Positions 16,903 through 22,122 of a DNA stretch of 22,182 bases are shown here, one piece after another. Source of the DNA: a virus. The notes beneath the pieces were generated by a model. The model saw only the letters and a program-made list of their open reading frames with translations. It did not search any database and was not told the DNA's origin. The stretch's first letter is position 1. Each line of letters opens with the position of its first letter. The DNA is taken from positions 1,686 to 23,867 of the IMG/VR virus record IMGVR_UViG_3300030012_000037; one strand, written 5' to 3'. A program made the position numbers and the translations under genes.

Positions 16903-17015
16903 CTGTTTAGTAAGTGTTGTAAATAATTTGTACTGTCTCTGTCTTTACTTCTCTTTTCTCAAAGCGGTATCTGACGTATCAGGCACTATGATATTTAGAT
17001 TTGTATTTAAGAGAA
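16903..17015 (-). promoter_or_regulatory. Leader of the major capsid gene
   Basis: 113 gene-free bases before the capsid ATG, corresponding to the place of phi10 in T7. They contain a short hairpin-like CTGA-TACG-TCAG (16971-16982) and a purine-rich stretch (GAGAAAAGAGAAG, about 16944-16957). Positions 16987-17007 match 16 of 21 bases of 21299-21319 in the other intergenic region. No clear Shine-Dalgarno lies next to the ATG (TACTAAACAG ATG). A late promoter is expected here from T7 but not demonstrated. Confidence 0.35.
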
Positions 17016-17282
17016 CTAGCATTTCCACTTGCGTAGTGCAAGTGCTTTTCTAGTTGGCCTACCTTTGCTGTCTTTCATTGCTCCTTTGACACCCGACATC
17101 CTTGCACAAAAAGATTTCTTTCTTGCTTTTTCTCTAGGTGTCAGTCCACTTTTTTTAGTGACAGGTCGTTGCAACTTTGAACCTGTAGCAGCATTTATTC
17201 TTCTTCTCCCACTTTCAGACAAACCTCCTGTAGGATTTTTGTCCTTTTTTCTGAGAGATAAAGTTTTTCTGCGTGGAGACAT
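17016..17282 (-). CDS. 88-residue basic phage protein (FCARMSGVKG...RKALALRKWKC family)
   Basis: Strongly basic throughout. The order is a Lys/Arg-rich start, NPTGGLSESGRRRINAATGS, KLQRP, then KKSFCARMSGVKGAMKDSKG and RPTRKALALRKWKC at the extreme C-terminus. I recognise this 'NPxGGLSxxGRxxxNxxTGSxLxxPV...RxSFCARMSGxxGPMK...RKALALRKWxC' layout as a widespread short family in marine phages (DUF6321, from memory), sometimes found close to capsid genes. Two cysteines (59 and 88) are in the conserved parts. It is preceded by a 37-base gap after the 79-residue gene and followed by a 113-base gap before the capsid gene. Function unknown; capsid or DNA association is inferred. Confidence 0.85.
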   Translation of the reverse strand: MSPRRKTLSLRKKDKNPTGGLSESGRRRINAATGSKLQRPVTKKSGLTPREKARKKSFCARMSGVKGAMKDSKGRPTRKALALRKWKC

Positions 17283-17319
17283 GAACTACAGATAAGAGTA
17301 GTTAAATAAAATATAACAG

Positions 17320-17559
17320 TTATGCTGTTTTTTGTCGTCTTTTATGGTTATAACTTATTCGTTTACCGCTAGTTTTTGATCGTTTAAACTTTAACTTTTC
17401 TCTATTGCTTAATTCACTAGCAGTTTTAGGTGTCTTACTACTAATTCTTTTAGATGGTCTGCAAGCAGGGTAGCCACGATTCTCTCCTTTCTTACGTCCA
17501 CAGGGTTTACCTGTTTTGACATCTACCCATTTCTCTTTGAACCATCTATCAAGACTCAT
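17320..17559 (-). CDS. 79-residue basic protein with WFKEKWVDV motif
   Basis: MSLDRWFKEKWVDVKTGKPC starts the protein, followed by GRKKGENRGYPACRPSKRIS and a long Lys/Arg/Ser/Thr tail. The (S/T)LxxWFKEKWVDI....CGR......YPxCRPS arrangement is a recurrent small family in phages and large algal viruses as I remember it, possibly related to DUF5872. The two cysteines (20 and 33) flanked by CGR and CRPS could form a structural or metal site. The tail resembles DNA-binding disordered tails. AGG 5 bases before the ATG is a weak ribosome site. It starts inside the previous stop (ATGA). Its position among basic genes next to the capsid suggests a minor head protein, unproven. Confidence 0.8.
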   Translation of the reverse strand: MSLDRWFKEKWVDVKTGKPCGRKKGENRGYPACRPSKRISSKTPKTASELSNREKLKFKRSKTSGKRISYNHKRRQKTA

Positions 17560-17708
17560 TTGCCTACTTTCTTTTGAGCTATAGTATGTGCTTTTTTAAA
17601 AGACATACCACTACGCATATTCTTTTTCATTTCATCCATGTGTTTTTTTGAATGATGCTCTGAATGTTTTTTCAGAGTACGCATTTGACTAAGAGTTAGC
17701 TTTGCCAT
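17556..17708 (-). CDS. 50-residue His/Lys-rich microprotein
   Basis: MAKLTLSQMRTLKKHSEHHS, then KKHMDEMKKNMRSGMSFKKAHTIAQKKVGK. It has 12 Lys, 2 Arg, 5 His and 6 Met against 3 acidic residues. It looks like two helices (about 6-30 and 36-48) joined at RSGMSF. I recall near-identical layouts (LTLxQxxTLKKHxxHHSxKHM...GMSFxxAHxxAxKKVGK) in short phage proteins near head genes; no function is known to me. It overlaps the EF-hand gene by 20 bases upstream and the 79-residue gene by 4 bases (ATGA) downstream, so translational coupling is likely. The His cluster could bind metal or nucleic acid, but this is speculation. Confidence 0.78.
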   Translation of the reverse strand: MAKLTLSQMRTLKKHSEHHSKKHMDEMKKNMRSGMSFKKAHTIAQKKVGK

Positions 17709-17811
17709 TTTTCTTTTTAAGTTGACGGACTAATAAAAAATCTTTTTTAGAAAGCTTACCATCACCATCTTTATCAAGACTTTTCTTTTGTTTGGCTGAT
17801 AGTTTTTTCAT
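17689..17811 (-). CDS. 40-residue EF-hand microprotein
   Basis: MKKLSAKQKK, then S11-L12, then a canonical 12-residue EF-hand loop DKDGDGKLSKKD (13-24), then FLLVRQLKKKNGKANS. The loop has Asp at positions 1, 3 and 5, Gly at 6, a hydrophobic residue at 8, Ser at 9 and an acidic residue at 12 (Asp rather than the usual Glu), so calcium binding is chemically plausible. Short flanking helices fit one EF-hand, which normally pairs with another, so a homodimer would be expected. Outside the loop it is strongly basic (13 Lys). A GGAGGAGG sequence lies about 12 bases before the ATG. The start overlaps the previous stop (ATGA) and the 3' end overlaps the next gene by 20 bases. The reading frame is clear; function unknown. 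Confidence 0.75.
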   Translation of the reverse strand: MKKLSAKQKKSLDKDGDGKLSKKDFLLVRQLKKKNGKANS

Positions 17812-17954
17812 GCTTTAGTGTAACCTCCTCCTGCTGCTTTGTATTGCCTAACAAGCTGACCGCTTGCATAAGCACTAGGCCATTTCTTGACCCTTGCTTT
17901 TACTTTAGCCTTTATCTTTGCATACAGGGTTGGATTTGTAGGTTTGTTAGCCAT
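17808..17954 (-). CDS. 48-residue basic microprotein with PSAYASG...YKxxGG motif
   Basis: The ATG overlaps the scaffold stop (TAATG). The 48 residues contain 9 Lys, 2 Arg and no acidic residue. Order: polar start MANKPTNPTLY, a basic amphipathic helix AKIKAKVKARVKKW, then PSAYASGQLVRQYKAAGGGY. I recall the NPxLYxxVKxxxK...PSAYASGxLVxxYKxxGG pattern as a recurrent short family in marine phages and some bacteria (possibly related to DUF5872); no function is known to me. Its TGA overlaps the next ATG (ATGA). It is the first gene of a run of basic small proteins between scaffold and capsid, and DNA or head binding is inferred from charge only. Confidence 0.8.
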   Translation of the reverse strand: MANKPTNPTLYAKIKAKVKARVKKWPSAYASGQLVRQYKAAGGGYTKA

Positions 17955-18745
17955 TAGCCTAGTACCTTAGAATCTTTCATTCGATCATAAACAGATAATG
18001 TATAAGCTTCATCCTTACCATATCTAGGGTCAGACATAGCTTTAGTAATTTCTGCCTGTGTTTTAAATGTATTTGTTTGAGAAGCAGGTGTTCTTCCATT
18101 TATAAGTTGAGGTTCATAACCTTCGGAAGCTCGCATCTGTGCAGCAAATCCCTGTACTGCAACCTTAATCATAGTAGGATCTTGTGTATCTAAAATACTA
18201 TCAAAGGCTTTTAGTGTTGCGTCTGGTACATTCTTTTGTGTCCACTCTCTAAGCTTGGCATATCCTTCTTCTCCTCCTACAACAGACTGTATATCTTCTA
18301 ATTGACTTTGTTGTATATCAGCAGCAGGTGTACCAGTATTACCTCCTAATCCATTTAAGTATGTATCTATAACTTGTTTAGAAAAACCTGCTTCAGCTAA
18401 TTTGCTGTAATCATCTTCAGTTATAGTTCCTGTATCTTCAAATGTTTTAGATATAACTTGTGGGTCAATACCAACTTCTTCTAATACAGAAGCTAGACCA
18501 TCACCATAAATTTCAGAAGGGTTATATTCTTCATCTGATGTTTCTTCTGTAGATTCTTCTGGTTGGTCTTCAGCTTTGCTTTCATCTATAGCACCAAGCT
18601 TGCCTTCTAGTTCTTTGTAACTACTAACCATATCTTCTACAGTTTTAAACTTGCCAGCATACAGTCCGTTTTCATCTTTTAAACTTTCAATGTCTTGTGC
18701 AGACATTGGTGGTGTTTCGTTAGCTTGTACTTGTGATGATGTCAT
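17954..18745 (-). CDS. gp9: Capsid assembly scaffolding protein (T7 gp9-like)
   Basis: 263 residues (T7 gp9 is 307). Scaffold proteins fill the procapsid and direct capsid protein assembly, then leave before DNA packaging. The N-terminal half is markedly acidic (about 55-80: DESKAEDQPEESTEETSDEE), as usual in this family. The C-terminal half has the pattern seen in T7-like scaffolds: GGEEGYAKLREWTQKNVPD near 167-185, LINGRTPASQTNTFKTQAE near 215-233, then a DPRYGKDEAYTLSVYDRM helix that should bind the capsid protein. It sits between portal and capsid as in T7. Its stop overlaps the next ATG by one base (TAATG). No strong Shine-Dalgarno precedes its start. Confidence 0.93.
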   Translation of the reverse strand: MTSSQVQANETPPMSAQDIESLKDENGLYAGKFKTVEDMVSSYKELEGKLGAIDESKAEDQPEESTEETSDEEYNPSEIYGDGLASVLEEVGIDPQVISKTFEDTGTITEDDYSKLAEAGFSKQVIDTYLNGLGGNTGTPAADIQQSQLEDIQSVVGGEEGYAKLREWTQKNVPDATLKAFDSILDTQDPTMIKVAVQGFAAQMRASEGYEPQLINGRTPASQTNTFKTQAEITKAMSDPRYGKDEAYTLSVYDRMKDSKVLG

Positions 18746-18759
18746 AGTGGTTTTTTCTT

Positions 18760-18939
18760 TTAACTATAGTGAATTGTACTGCCATGTCTAGTAACAACAC
18801 TACCAGACTTGCCAGATTTTTTAACTTCTTCAGTCTGCCCTAGCCTACTGACTACAGCATTTTCAGGTGGTATATATTTTACTTCTTCCTCTTTTTTTTG
18901 TGTGGTTTTTTTAGATGGGTTGTTCTTGTTGTTGGGCAT
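18760..18939 (-). CDS. Small basic hypothetical protein overlapping the portal 3' end
   Basis: 59 residues from the ATG at 18939; a TTG three codons upstream (18948) is a possible alternative, less likely because no Shine-Dalgarno favours it. The sequence begins MPNNKNNPSKKTTQKKEEE and is polar and basic throughout, with a conserved-looking centre YIPPENAVVSRLGQ and end VTRHGSTIHYS. It has no membrane segment and no recognised domain. It overlaps the last 29 bases of the portal gene in another frame and stops 14 bases before the scaffold ATG. The gap-filling position between portal and scaffold, and the absence of any other frame here, support a real gene. Function unknown. Confidence 0.6.
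   Translation of the reverse strand: MPNNKNNPSKKTTQKKEEEVKYIPPENAVVSRLGQTEEVKKSGKSGSVVTRHGSTIHYS
18764..18781 (-). promoter_or_regulatory. Candidate phage-RNA-polymerase promoter before the scaffold gene
   Basis: The minus strand reads CAGTACAATTCACTATAG, with the final G as a possible +1. It matches the T7 consensus (-17 to +1) at 14 of 18 positions, including all eight of CACTATAG, the core shared by T7 and SP6 promoters. The scaffold ATG begins 19 bases after the +1. T7 has promoter phi9 before gene 9. Against it: the initial GGGAGA is not conserved, the site overlaps the C-terminal codons of the preceding ORF, and one chance CACTATAG in a window of this size is not surprising. Confidence 0.3.
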
Positions 18940-20524
18940 TGTTATCAATTTGTTGTGAGATTAGACCTGCTTCAGCTTGCTTCTTAGGATCAAGCAAAGG
19001 TGAGTCAACAGCAGCACTACCAAGACTTCTAATAAGTTCTTGTTGCTGTGCTGCTTGCTGCTCCTGAGCTATCTGTTCACCTGATTTTATCAAGGTATCA
19101 GTTTCAATGCCAATACTTGTAGCTAGTCTCTTAATGGCTTCATCAAGATTTATGTACTGTCTCATAACATCAGCACCTAAAGCTTGTGCCATTGTCGTAA
19201 TAAATTCTATAAGCTTCTCTTTATCCTGCCCTCTTCCAAGACCTTGAAGACCTGTAATAATAGAGATACCAACTATATCATCAGGTAGTTGCGGTACTTT
19301 GCCTGACCTAACAAGTAAGTGCATACGTCTTCTTAGGTAAGGTAGCTGTAACTCGGAACTCAGGATAGAGTAGATTCCACCAAGCGTTGACTCTAGTTCC
19401 TGTGTCAGTATCTTTAGCTCTGTACTTGTTACTCTTTCAGCGTCACGCTGTACTGCTTTAGCCATCAAGAAAGCATACTGTAATCTTTGTTCTATTCTTT
19501 GTACTGCTGTAAAAGATACTTGTAGGTCTGCCCCCTTACCCACTTGTAAGACAGATACATCTTGAGCATTGCCTTCTCTTATAGCTCCATTAGGTGCTTT
19601 AGCTAATACGCTTGCCCTTGTTGTACCATTTGGATTTACAAGAAAAACTGTACGAGCAGACGCAGCAGCATTTTCTATTATTGCTTTCATCAAACCTTCT
19701 AAAGAAATCAAGTCGCCACGATACTCTTCAACGTACCCCCTTCCGTAACTTTCACCACTCAACCTTGTGAACCTAAGATTTATAAAAGGGTTTACATCTT
19801 TCTTAGCTCTTCCATCTGTGTTTGGTATTCTTTCTCCTTTACATTCTTGATGCCAGTTAAAAAAGTCACCATCTCTTTTAACGTGTGTATAAATATCTAA
19901 GTCTTCTTCTACAGTTTGATCTGTATATTTTGCTTTCTCCTGTAATTTTAATAAGAAGTCAGCAGGTAAAGCTTTACCATTAATAGTTTCTTTAATAATA
20001 ATTTCTAAAGTATTTCCATTTGGATCTCTTCTACATACATACTTTTCTAATGGATATACTTGTAAGCCTTCATCAGTTAAATAAAGTAAAACATTACCAC
20101 CTACTATCAAATGCTTGAGTGCTTCAAACATTGCTACTCTATCGTTTGATACTTCTATCTCTCTCATTAAGGCAGCTTCTACTTTACGCAAAGCTTTATC
20201 TATTTCTGTTACTGCTTCCTGCCCACCTTCTTGTTGAGCTATTTTTATTTGATCTAATACTAATTTAAAGAAAGGAATGTTTGTAGGAAAAAGACCTGTC
20301 AAAAGTTTTGCAGCTAAACTGTTTACACCAGCAGCCCCAATAGATTGATAAGGTGTTTTAATCCTACTTCTCCTAGAGCCACTACCACCTGCTGTCTCTG
20401 GTATTAGATAAGGCAAGGTAAACTTGCTGGACTCTTGACCTTCTCTAAGATAAGTAGATCTTTCAGATGCCATTTGTTCATAGAGTCCTGCTGCTGTAGT
20501 GACTTCAGAAGATTTGTATTCCAT
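18911..20524 (-). CDS. gp8: Portal (head-tail connector) protein, T7 gp8-like
   Basis: 537 residues against 536 for T7 gp8, with family landmarks along the whole length. These are TPYQSIGAAGVNSLAAKLL near 57-75, MFEALKHLIVGGNVLLYL near 132-149, SGESYGRGYVEEYRGDL near 256-272, and TSTELKILTQELESTLGG followed by IYSILSSELQLP near 366-395. The protein forms the dodecameric ring at the capsid vertex through which DNA is packaged and ejected; it nucleates head assembly and later binds the gp11 tail protein. The C-terminus (about 480-537) is glutamine-rich, ending NNAQQQEQPI, and the final 29 bases overlap the next small ORF (38 if that ORF began at its upstream TTG). The start ATG directly follows the gp7.3-like stop (TAA AT ATG). 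Confidence 0.97.
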   Translation of the reverse strand: MEYKSSEVTTAAGLYEQMASERSTYLREGQESSKFTLPYLIPETAGGSGSRRSRIKTPYQSIGAAGVNSLAAKLLTGLFPTNIPFFKLVLDQIKIAQQEGGQEAVTEIDKALRKVEAALMREIEVSNDRVAMFEALKHLIVGGNVLLYLTDEGLQVYPLEKYVCRRDPNGNTLEIIIKETINGKALPADFLLKLQEKAKYTDQTVEEDLDIYTHVKRDGDFFNWHQECKGERIPNTDGRAKKDVNPFINLRFTRLSGESYGRGYVEEYRGDLISLEGLMKAIIENAAASARTVFLVNPNGTTRASVLAKAPNGAIREGNAQDVSVLQVGKGADLQVSFTAVQRIEQRLQYAFLMAKAVQRDAERVTSTELKILTQELESTLGGIYSILSSELQLPYLRRRMHLLVRSGKVPQLPDDIVGISIITGLQGLGRGQDKEKLIEFITTMAQALGADVMRQYINLDEAIKRLATSIGIETDTLIKSGEQIAQEQQAAQQQELIRSLGSAAVDSPLLDPKKQAEAGLISQQIDNNAQQQEQPI

Positions 20525-20526
20525 AT

Positions 20527-20778
20527 TTAAACTGGTGTATTTAAGTTGCCTGATCTAGTAGTCTGACCACCTGCTAACAAAGGTATTCTTAATGAAGCTG
20601 TACCTCTTCTTTTAAGTTGCCTTTTACCAGCAGCAATAGTTCTACCTTTCCTTTCTTCTTTGGCAACGGTTCTTTGTTGTCCAGTTACTACCTGTTCAGC
20701 AGTCTTCTCTGCCTTAGGTGCTACTGGTTCGGGATCAGGTAAGGGTGGGGGTGGGGGTGGTTGTCTGAAAAAACACAT
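20527..20778 (-). CDS. gp7.3: T7 gp7.3-like tail assembly protein
   Basis: 83 residues. It starts MCFF, then a run of six prolines (7-12), an acidic/proline linker, and a basic C-terminal region GKRQLKRRGTASLRIPLL, glycines and a final NLNTPV. T7 gp7.3 (99 residues) has the same ending layout, a basic GRKKARAGGKKSL segment then a Gly-rich tail ending in an N-I type motif. Many podoviruses carry this '(K/R)xG..SLRIPxxGG...N' end just before the portal gene. In T7 the protein is needed for tail assembly and adsorption. It lies 2 bases upstream of the portal ATG, so the two are probably translationally coupled. There is no Shine-Dalgarno; the leader is TATTAAACAATC. Assignment rests on C-terminal pattern and position. 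Confidence 0.75.
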   Translation of the reverse strand: MCFFRQPPPPPPLPDPEPVAPKAEKTAEQVVTGQQRTVAKEERKGRTIAAGKRQLKRRGTASLRIPLLAGGQTTRSGNLNTPV

Positions 20779-20784
20779 GATTGT

Positions 20785-21027
20785 TTAATACCTTGATGAA
20801 TTAGTAAAGTCACCAGCAAGTCTTATGTTAGATAACTCTCTATCGTTATCTTTAAGAGTACCAGCTTCTTTCTTTTTCCTTCTAAGTTTTAGTTGTTCAG
20901 TAACTTTAGCTGTGTTAATAGGATCTTTAACATCCTTCTGCTCTCCCTCTACAACAGGTGGAGCATCTTTAAATTCAGCTTTTTTAGGTGCAGGTGTAGC
21001 CCTACCTCCTCCTCCAAAGAAACACAT
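20785..21027 (-). CDS. Small Met-Cys-Phe-Phe protein, possible head-tail adaptor or tail assembly factor
   Basis: 80 residues. The N-terminus is MCFFGGGG followed by a Pro/Ala/Lys segment, an acidic middle (about 22-38), a basic helical stretch LKLRRKKKEAGTLKDNDREL, and a polar end. Low complexity and charge suggest a flexible accessory virion protein. It begins with the same MCFF as the next gene, though the codons differ (TGT TTC TTT here, TGT TTT TTC there), so the likeness is at protein level. It occupies the T7 6.7-7.3 region. T7 gp6.7 and gp7.3 are small virion/tail assembly proteins, which is the best guess for function. The stop is TAA, then 6 bases to the next ATG. Confidence 0.75.
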   Translation of the reverse strand: MCFFGGGGRATPAPKKAEFKDAPPVVEGEQKDVKDPINTAKVTEQLKLRRKKKEAGTLKDNDRELSNIRLAGDFTNSSRY

Positions 21028-21032
21028 AGTTA

Positions 21033-21230
21033 CTAATCCAAAACTTTGTTGTTTAACATAGTTTCACGTTGTCTTTTTTGTTGTTCAATTAGATAATCGA
21101 CAACATACCTTTGCCCTGCACGATACCATATTTCTCTATCAGATAAAGATAAGTCAGGATGACGATTTGGGAAGACTTCATCTAAGCCTTGAATTAAATC
21201 ATCAGTAATAGGTGGTAACTTCAGACCCAA
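21033..21230 (-). CDS. Small conserved podovirus protein, unknown function (T7 gp6.5-7.3 position)
   Basis: 65 residues, not confidently identifiable. The start is TTG: a TAA lies in frame two codons upstream and there is no in-frame ATG until residue 58, which would leave almost nothing. The protein has an acidic/proline N-terminus (PPITDDL) and a central stretch with DREIWYRAGQRYVVDYL. I recall similar WYxAGQRxVVxYL segments in short proteins before the portal gene of marine T7-like phages. The C-terminal third (IEQQKRQRETML) is charged and helical. It has no signal peptide or membrane segment and no clear Shine-Dalgarno. It is followed 5 bases later by the next small gene. Probably a head-tail accessory protein, by position only. 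Confidence 0.7.
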   Translation of the reverse strand: MGLKLPPITDDLIQGLDEVFPNRHPDLSLSDREIWYRAGQRYVVDYLIEQQKRQRETMLNNKVLD

Positions 21231-21385
21231 AGTTTAGATTGAAACTACTATTATAGTAGTTCATAATTTGAAAATATAAATACCTTTGTGTATATATATA
21301 TGCTAATCTGATTTGTAATGGGGGTGGTTTCCCATTGGTAAAGCGTAAGAAAACCTTAGAACTGTGGCTCGTTTTAGGGTTTTCC
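21231..21385 (-). promoter_or_regulatory. 155-base intergenic region between exonuclease and small-protein genes
   Basis: This is the largest gene-free stretch in the window. On the transcribed strand it holds, in order: the 3' half of the long hairpin, an AATGGG/CCCATT inverted repeat with an 8-base loop (21317-21336), an alternating TA tract (about 21291-21301), and a near-perfect 19-base palindrome at 21243-21261. The palindrome ends 12 bases before the TTG start of the next gene. T7 has promoter phi6.5 and RNase III site R6.5 here. A promoter plus processing region is likely, but no consensus phage promoter could be recognised. Confidence 0.45.
21243..21261. repeat. 19-base palindrome upstream of the 65-residue gene
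   Basis: AACTACTAT-T-ATAGTAGTT is a perfect inverted repeat of 9-base arms around one central base. It could be a protein operator on DNA or a short RNA hairpin (7-base-pair stem, 5-base loop). On the minus strand it contains TATAAT, which resembles a bacterial -10 box, but no convincing -35 lies 17 bases upstream. Confidence 0.6.
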
Positions 21386-21395
21386 TTACGGCTTC
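21340..21395 (-). promoter_or_regulatory. Long imperfect hairpin across the exonuclease stop codon
   Basis: On the minus strand CGTAAGGAAAACC (21390-21378) pairs with GGTTTTCTTACG (21355-21344): 12 base pairs with one bulged G and a loop of about 22 bases. With one more bulge (21391) the stem extends to about 15 pairs (21392-21395 with 21340-21343, the last a G-U). The stop codon of the exonuclease is in the stem. There is no T-tract after it, so it is not an intrinsic terminator. T7 has an RNase III processing site (R6.5) at the same map position after gene 6, so an RNA-processing or 3'-stabilising element is the best guess (inference). Confidence 0.5.
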
Positions 21396-22120
21396 CAAAG
21401 ATTTACTTCGCCTGTCTGATAGTTATAATCTCCTTCTCTAAGTATTCTTGTTAGTCTTGCATTGAGTATGGCATCAGCTAATGTATGCCCTTTTTTTATG
21501 TAAGTCTTAGATACCTTATCCCATAAAGCTTCAATAGTATCTGGTGTATCAGCCAATGTCTTGCTTGCTGTAACCATACCCATACCTTTAATACCTTGTA
21601 TTCCGTCACCAGCATCACCAGCCATAGACATTTCAAACCAATGTCTGTTCGCTTTCTTTTGTGTAATGTGTTCTACTTCTTCTGCTGCAAGTAGCTTGCA
21701 AGGAATAGTTCTCATGTCCTTATCGACTGACACGATAATAGGATTGTCATACCTACCATTAGTTGCAAGTAATCCAAGTACGTCATCACCCTCAAGGTTT
21801 GGATAAGTAATACATTCATATCTTTCTTTTACTTTGTTGATTGTATTTTTAAGAGCCAAGGGTTTTAGTTTTCCTATCCTGTTAATTTTGTACTCAGGAA
21901 ATATTTCATGTCTAAATGTAGGGTAAGAAGTAAAGCACATGACAATATCATGCTTGGTTTCTGCAATAGTTCTGTAAACATCTAACCTGTTTTCTATCAG
22001 ATTAAGGCAGTCTCTTACATCACTATGTAATGTATGCTCCCATTCATTCCATTGCGTGTCTTGTTGACAGGCACAGCAGCTTGAAAATATCAACCAATCA
22101 GCATCAATAAGAAGTGTCAT
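21386..22120 (-). CDS. gp6: 5'-3' exonuclease, FEN/PIN-like (T7 gp6-like)
   Basis: A 244-residue nuclease of the FEN/5'-3' exonuclease family. T7 gp6 removes RNA primers, degrades host DNA and helps process concatemers. The metal-binding acidic residues expected of the family are visible: D6 and D8 in the first strand, E110, D112 and D113 in NLEGDDVLG, D133 and D135 in SVDKD, and D169 and D172 in GDAGDG. The latter motif leads into the helix-3-turn-helix DNA-binding loop (IQGIKGMG, about 174-181). The basic stretch at 69-82 (FRHEIFPEYK...) fits the helical arch. It is shorter than T7 gp6 (about 300 residues), missing C-terminal length. The ATG is preceded by GGAGA at good spacing, one of the few clear ribosome binding sites here. 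The stop codon lies inside a long RNA hairpin. Family assignment is firm; exact T7 role is by position and homology. Confidence 0.95.
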   Translation of the reverse strand: MTLLIDADWLIFSSCCACQQDTQWNEWEHTLHSDVRDCLNLIENRLDVYRTIAETKHDIVMCFTSYPTFRHEIFPEYKINRIGKLKPLALKNTINKVKERYECITYPNLEGDDVLGLLATNGRYDNPIIVSVDKDMRTIPCKLLAAEEVEHITQKKANRHWFEMSMAGDAGDGIQGIKGMGMVTASKTLADTPDTIEALWDKVSKTYIKKGHTLADAILNARLTRILREGDYNYQTGEVNLWKP

Positions 22121-22122
22121 AA

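Noticed and set aside
17029-17295. 88-codon plus-strand open frame opposite the basic 88-residue gene
   Set aside because: It covers almost the same interval as the conserved minus-strand gene and mirrors its Lys/Arg codons as Leu/Phe/Ser. All other genes are on the minus strand.
21251-21256. TATAAT -10 box on the minus strand inside the palindrome
   Set aside because: No TTGACA-like -35 lies 17 bases upstream, and TATAAT is expected by chance in AT-rich DNA.
21231-21385. tRNA gene or attachment site in the intergenic region
   Set aside because: No T-loop GTTCRAnYC motif, no CCA end and no cloverleaf could be traced.
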